Positions 61,568 through 64,000 of a stretch of DNA of 64,000 nucleotides are shown piece after piece. A model generated the notes under the pieces. The model saw only the letters and a program-made list of their open reading frames with translations. It was not told where the DNA came from and made no database searches. The stretch spans positions 1 to 64,000 of the forward strand of contig NZ_JAHWGU010000023.1 in NCBI RefSeq assembly GCF_020873875.1. Reading direction: 5' to 3'. Source of the DNA: Actinoplanes sp. DH11 (GTDB taxonomy: Bacteria; Actinomycetota; Actinomycetes; Mycobacteriales; Micromonosporaceae). The number at the start of each line of letters is the position of its first letter. Position 1 is the first letter of the stretch. The position numbers were made by a program, and so were the translations under genes.

Positions 61568-63321
61568 TGCTTCTCCTCCGACCCGCACAACTGGAACCAG
61601 TAGAAGCCGTGTCCCGGGAGGGTCAGCAGGTACGGCAACTGGCCGATCCGGGGGAAGTTGACGTGCCCGGTGAGCTCAACCGGCGTGTACCCGTTCCAGT
61701 GCTGCAGGTTCAGCTCGATGGGCTGTGGGAAACGGGACAGGTTGTTCACGCAGAGGACGACGTCGTCGCCGAACTCGCGCAGGTAGGCCAGCACCGACGG
61801 GTTGGAGCCGCCCAGCTCGCGGAACGTGCCGACCGCGAACGCCTCGTGCCGGCGGCGGACCGCCAGCATCGTCCGGGTCCAGTTCAGCAGCGAGGTCGCG
61901 GAGTCGCGCTGGGCCTCCACGTTGACGGCCTGGTAGCCGTAGACCGGGTCCTGGTTGACCGGCAGGTAGAGCCGGCCCGGTGTGGCGGTGGAGAACCCGG
62001 CGTTGCGGTCCGGCGTCCATTGCATCGGTGTACGCACACCGTCGCGGTCGCCGAGCCAGATGTTGTCACCCATGCCGATCTCGTCGCCGTAGTAGAGCAC
62101 CGGCGAACCGGGCAGCGACAGCAGCATGGCGGTGAACAGTTCGATCTGGTTGCGGTCGTTCTCCAGCAGCGGGGCGAGCCGCCGGCGGATGCCGACGTTC
62201 GCCTTCATCCGCGGGTCCTTGGCGTACTCGGAGTACATGTAGTCGCGCTCTTCGTCGGTCACCATCTCGAGCGTCAGCTCGTCGTGGTTCCGCAGGAAGA
62301 TGCCCCACTGGGTGTTCTCCGGGATGGCCGGCGTCTGCGCCAGGATCTCCGAGATCGGGAAGCGCGACTCGCGACGCACCGCCATGAAGATGCGCGGCAT
62401 CAGCGGGAAGTGGAACGCCATGTGGCACTCGTCGCCGCCGCTGCGCGGGTCGCCGAAGTACTCCACCACGTCCGCCGGCCACTGGTTCGCCTCGGCCAGC
62501 AGCACCCGGCCGGGGAACTCGTCGTCGATCACCTTGCGGCAGTGCTTCAGGAACGCGTGGGTGGCCGGCAGGTTCTCGCAGTTGGTGCCCTCCTCCTCGA
62601 AGAGGTAGGGGACCGCGTCCAGCCGGAAACCGTCGATGCCGAGATCCAGCCAGAACCGCAGGACGTCGAGCATCGCCTCCTGCACCTTGGGGTTCTCGTA
62701 GTTGAGGTCCGGCTGGTGCGAGAAGAACCGGTGCCAGTAGAACTGCCGCCGCACCGGGTCGAACGTCCAGTTCGACTCCTCGGTGTCGACGAAGATGATC
62801 CGCGCGTCCTTGTACTTGTCGCTGGTGTCGTTCCAGACGTAGAAGTCGCCGTACGGCCCCTCGGGGTCGTGCCGGGACGCCTGGAACCACGGGTGCGAGT
62901 CGGACGTGTGGTTCATGACCAGGTCGGTGATCACCCGGATGCCGCGCTTGTGCGCCGCGTCCAGCAGCGCCACGAAGTCGTCGACCGTGCCGAACTCCGG
63001 CAGCACCTTGTAGAAGTCGCGGATGTCGTAGCCGCCGTCGCGCAGCGGCGAGTCGTAGAACGGCGGCAGCCAGAGGCAGTCCACGCCGAGCCACTGGAGA
63101 TAGTCCAGCCGCTCGATCAGGCCACGCAGGTCGCCGCCACCGTCCGAACCCGAGTCGTAGAAGGCGCGCACGAGCACTTCGTAGAAGACGGCGCGCTGGA
63201 ACCAGGTCCGGTCGGCGGGGAGTGCCCGGGCGTGGCCGAAGTCCTCGGCGTTCGGGTGCTCGACCACACCGTCCTCGGTGTGGCTGCCCTCCGCCGGATC
63301 GTGCTCGCTCGTCAACTCCAT
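61564..63321 (-). CDS. treS: Trehalose synthase (maltose alpha-D-glucosyltransferase)
   Basis: A 585-residue GH13 isomerase. A short acidic leader (1-30) precedes the barrel: AVFYEVLVRAFYDSGSDGGG, DLVMNHTSDSHPWFQ, nucleophile Asp in DGFRLDAVPYLFEEEGTNC, acid/base Glu in LLAEANQWPADVVEYFG, third Asp in LRNHDELTLEMVTDEER. It interconverts trehalose and maltose and supplies maltose to Mak. It lies 10 bp downstream of the glgE stop, so all four genes form one operon. Confidence 0.95.
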   Translation of the reverse strand: MELTSEHDPAEGSHTEDGVVEHPNAEDFGHARALPADRTWFQRAVFYEVLVRAFYDSGSDGGGDLRGLIERLDYLQWLGVDCLWLPPFYDSPLRDGGYDIRDFYKVLPEFGTVDDFVALLDAAHKRGIRVITDLVMNHTSDSHPWFQASRHDPEGPYGDFYVWNDTSDKYKDARIIFVDTEESNWTFDPVRRQFYWHRFFSHQPDLNYENPKVQEAMLDVLRFWLDLGIDGFRLDAVPYLFEEEGTNCENLPATHAFLKHCRKVIDDEFPGRVLLAEANQWPADVVEYFGDPRSGGDECHMAFHFPLMPRIFMAVRRESRFPISEILAQTPAIPENTQWGIFLRNHDELTLEMVTDEERDYMYSEYAKDPRMKANVGIRRRLAPLLENDRNQIELFTAMLLSLPGSPVLYYGDEIGMGDNIWLGDRDGVRTPMQWTPDRNAGFSTATPGRLYLPVNQDPVYGYQAVNVEAQRDSATSLLNWTRTMLAVRRRHEAFAVGTFRELGGSNPSVLAYLREFGDDVVLCVNNLSRFPQPIELNLQHWNGYTPVELTGHVNFPRIGQLPYLLTLPGHGFYWFQLCGSEEKQ

Positions 63322-63331
63322 CGTGTTCCCC

Positions 63332-64000
63332 CTACCCCGTCTGCACGACGAAGATGTGTGCCGGCTCGACGTACGGGTCGATCCGGACCGCGTTGTACTG
63401 ACCCCACTCGTAGGTCGCCCCGGTGATCTGGTCGACCACGGTGAAGCGCTCGTGCCAGTCCATCCCCAGCGCCGCCATGTCCAGCGTGGTGTTACCCCAC
63501 TGCACGCTGCTGGAGTCGAACGAGCAGATCACCAGGACCGTGTTCCCGGTCTCGGCGTCCCGCTTCGAGAAGCACAGCAAGGAACCGTTGTCGATCTCGT
63601 GGAATCGCAGGTTGCGCAGCCAGTGCAGGGCCGGGTTCTCGTCGCGGATCCGGTTCAGCCGGGTCAGGTACGGCGCGAGCGACCGGCCGGACCGTTCGGC
63701 CGCCGCCCAGTCGCGGGGCTTGAGCTCGAACTTCTCGTTGTCGATGTACTCCTCGGCGCCGGGCCGGGCGACGTGCTCGAACAGCTCGTACCCGGAGTAC
63801 ATCCCCCAGGACGGCGTGAGCATCGACGCCAGGACCGCGCGGATCTTGAACATCGGCGGGCCGCCGTGCTGCAGCGACTCGTGCAGGATGTCCGGCGTGT
63901 TCGGCCAGAAGTTCGGCCGCATCCAGTCCACCGAGGTCAGCAGCTGCTCCATGTACTCGCGCATCTCCCAGGCCGTGGTGCGCCAGGTGAAGTACGTGTA
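63332..64000 (-). CDS. glgE: Alpha-1,4-glucan:maltose-1-phosphate maltosyltransferase, C-terminal part
   Basis: The last 222 residues of GlgE; the gene continues beyond the window. The segments YTYFTWRTTAWEMREYMEQL, PNFWPNTPDILHESLQHGGP and YSGYELFEHVARPGAEEYID, followed by FELKPRDW and a beta-sandwich ending in EPAHIFVVQTG, are typical of GH13_3 maltosyltransferases. It transfers maltosyl units from maltose-1-phosphate to growing alpha-glucan. The catalytic Asp and Glu lie upstream of the window. Confidence 0.93.
   Translation of the reverse strand, partial: YTYFTWRTTAWEMREYMEQLLTSVDWMRPNFWPNTPDILHESLQHGGPPMFKIRAVLASMLTPSWGMYSGYELFEHVARPGAEEYIDNEKFELKPRDWAAAERSGRSLAPYLTRLNRIRDENPALHWLRNLRFHEIDNGSLLCFSKRDAETGNTVLVICSFDSSSVQWGNTTLDMAALGMDWHERFTVVDQITGATYEWGQYNAVRIDPYVEPAHIFVVQTG

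Overview
The window is very GC-rich, with GTG and TTG starts, many apparently leaderless genes, and an actinobacterial gene set: a GlgE-type alpha-glucan operon, PASTA-less Ser/Thr kinases, LacI, XRE-cupin and MocR regulators, Tat-exported enzymes and a CBM2-GH6 cellulase under a CebR-type box. I infer a soil actinomycete, most likely Micromonosporaceae (Actinoplanes-like). It reads as an ordinary chromosomal segment. The only clear mobile element is the 3' end of an IS30-type insertion sequence at base 1. I found no rRNA, tRNA, CRISPR array, prophage or biosynthetic gene cluster.

Layout. 1-2783: IS30 end, a membrane-anchored coiled-coil protein and a five-helix membrane protein with a duplicated cytoplasmic domain. 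2900-4464: a His-rich SAM methyltransferase divergent from an XRE-cupin repressor, with a palindrome centred on the repressor's start codon. 4465-5067: gene-free, with two tandem arrays and a 75-bp palindromic repeat that recurs at 45354. 5068-9302: GAPDH, two LacI regulators and a GlxA-type regulator. 9331-12718: Ser/Thr kinase, a Lys-Pro repeat secreted protein and another secreted protein. 12839-16968: a translationally coupled GGDEF and GGDEF-EAL pair. 17037-19340: three poorly known genes, followed by a hairpin-repeat array. 19693-29380: ABC transporter plus reductive pyrimidine catabolism genes (beta-ureidopropionase, dihydropyrimidinase, F420-type oxidoreductase), divergent from a MocR regulator and a class III aminotransferase.

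29555-32550: exported TIM-barrel protein coupled to an exported PQQ-type sugar dehydrogenase with a PKD domain. 32809-35505: PiT phosphate transporter and a secreted glycerophosphodiesterase. 35700-39847: fused alpha-beta glycyl-tRNA synthetase divergent from an acyl-CoA dehydrogenase. 39890-43141: secreted Gly-rich protein, GAF-GGDEF cyclase, HAD phosphatase. 43330-45224: GH6 cellulase with a perfect CebR-like operator between -35 and -10; the LacI protein at 8292-9302 is itself CebR-like and a candidate to bind it. 45560-47076: two exported proteins. 47457-51417: a possible trans-membrane electron-transfer module (di-haem b-type membrane protein, NuoF-ferredoxin fusion, thioredoxin-like lipoprotein). 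51454-57994: PspC protein, second Ser/Thr kinase, Tex, PP2C phosphatase, GNAT acetyltransferase. 58044-64000: glgE-treS-mak-glgB, converting trehalose through maltose and maltose-1-phosphate to branched alpha-glucan; glgE is cut by the window end.

The best leads for undescribed biology are the redox module at 47457-51417, the two dispersed 75-bp palindromes, the hairpin array at 19441-19616, and the His-rich methyltransferase with its start-codon operator. Every function here is read from sequence motifs and context without database searches.
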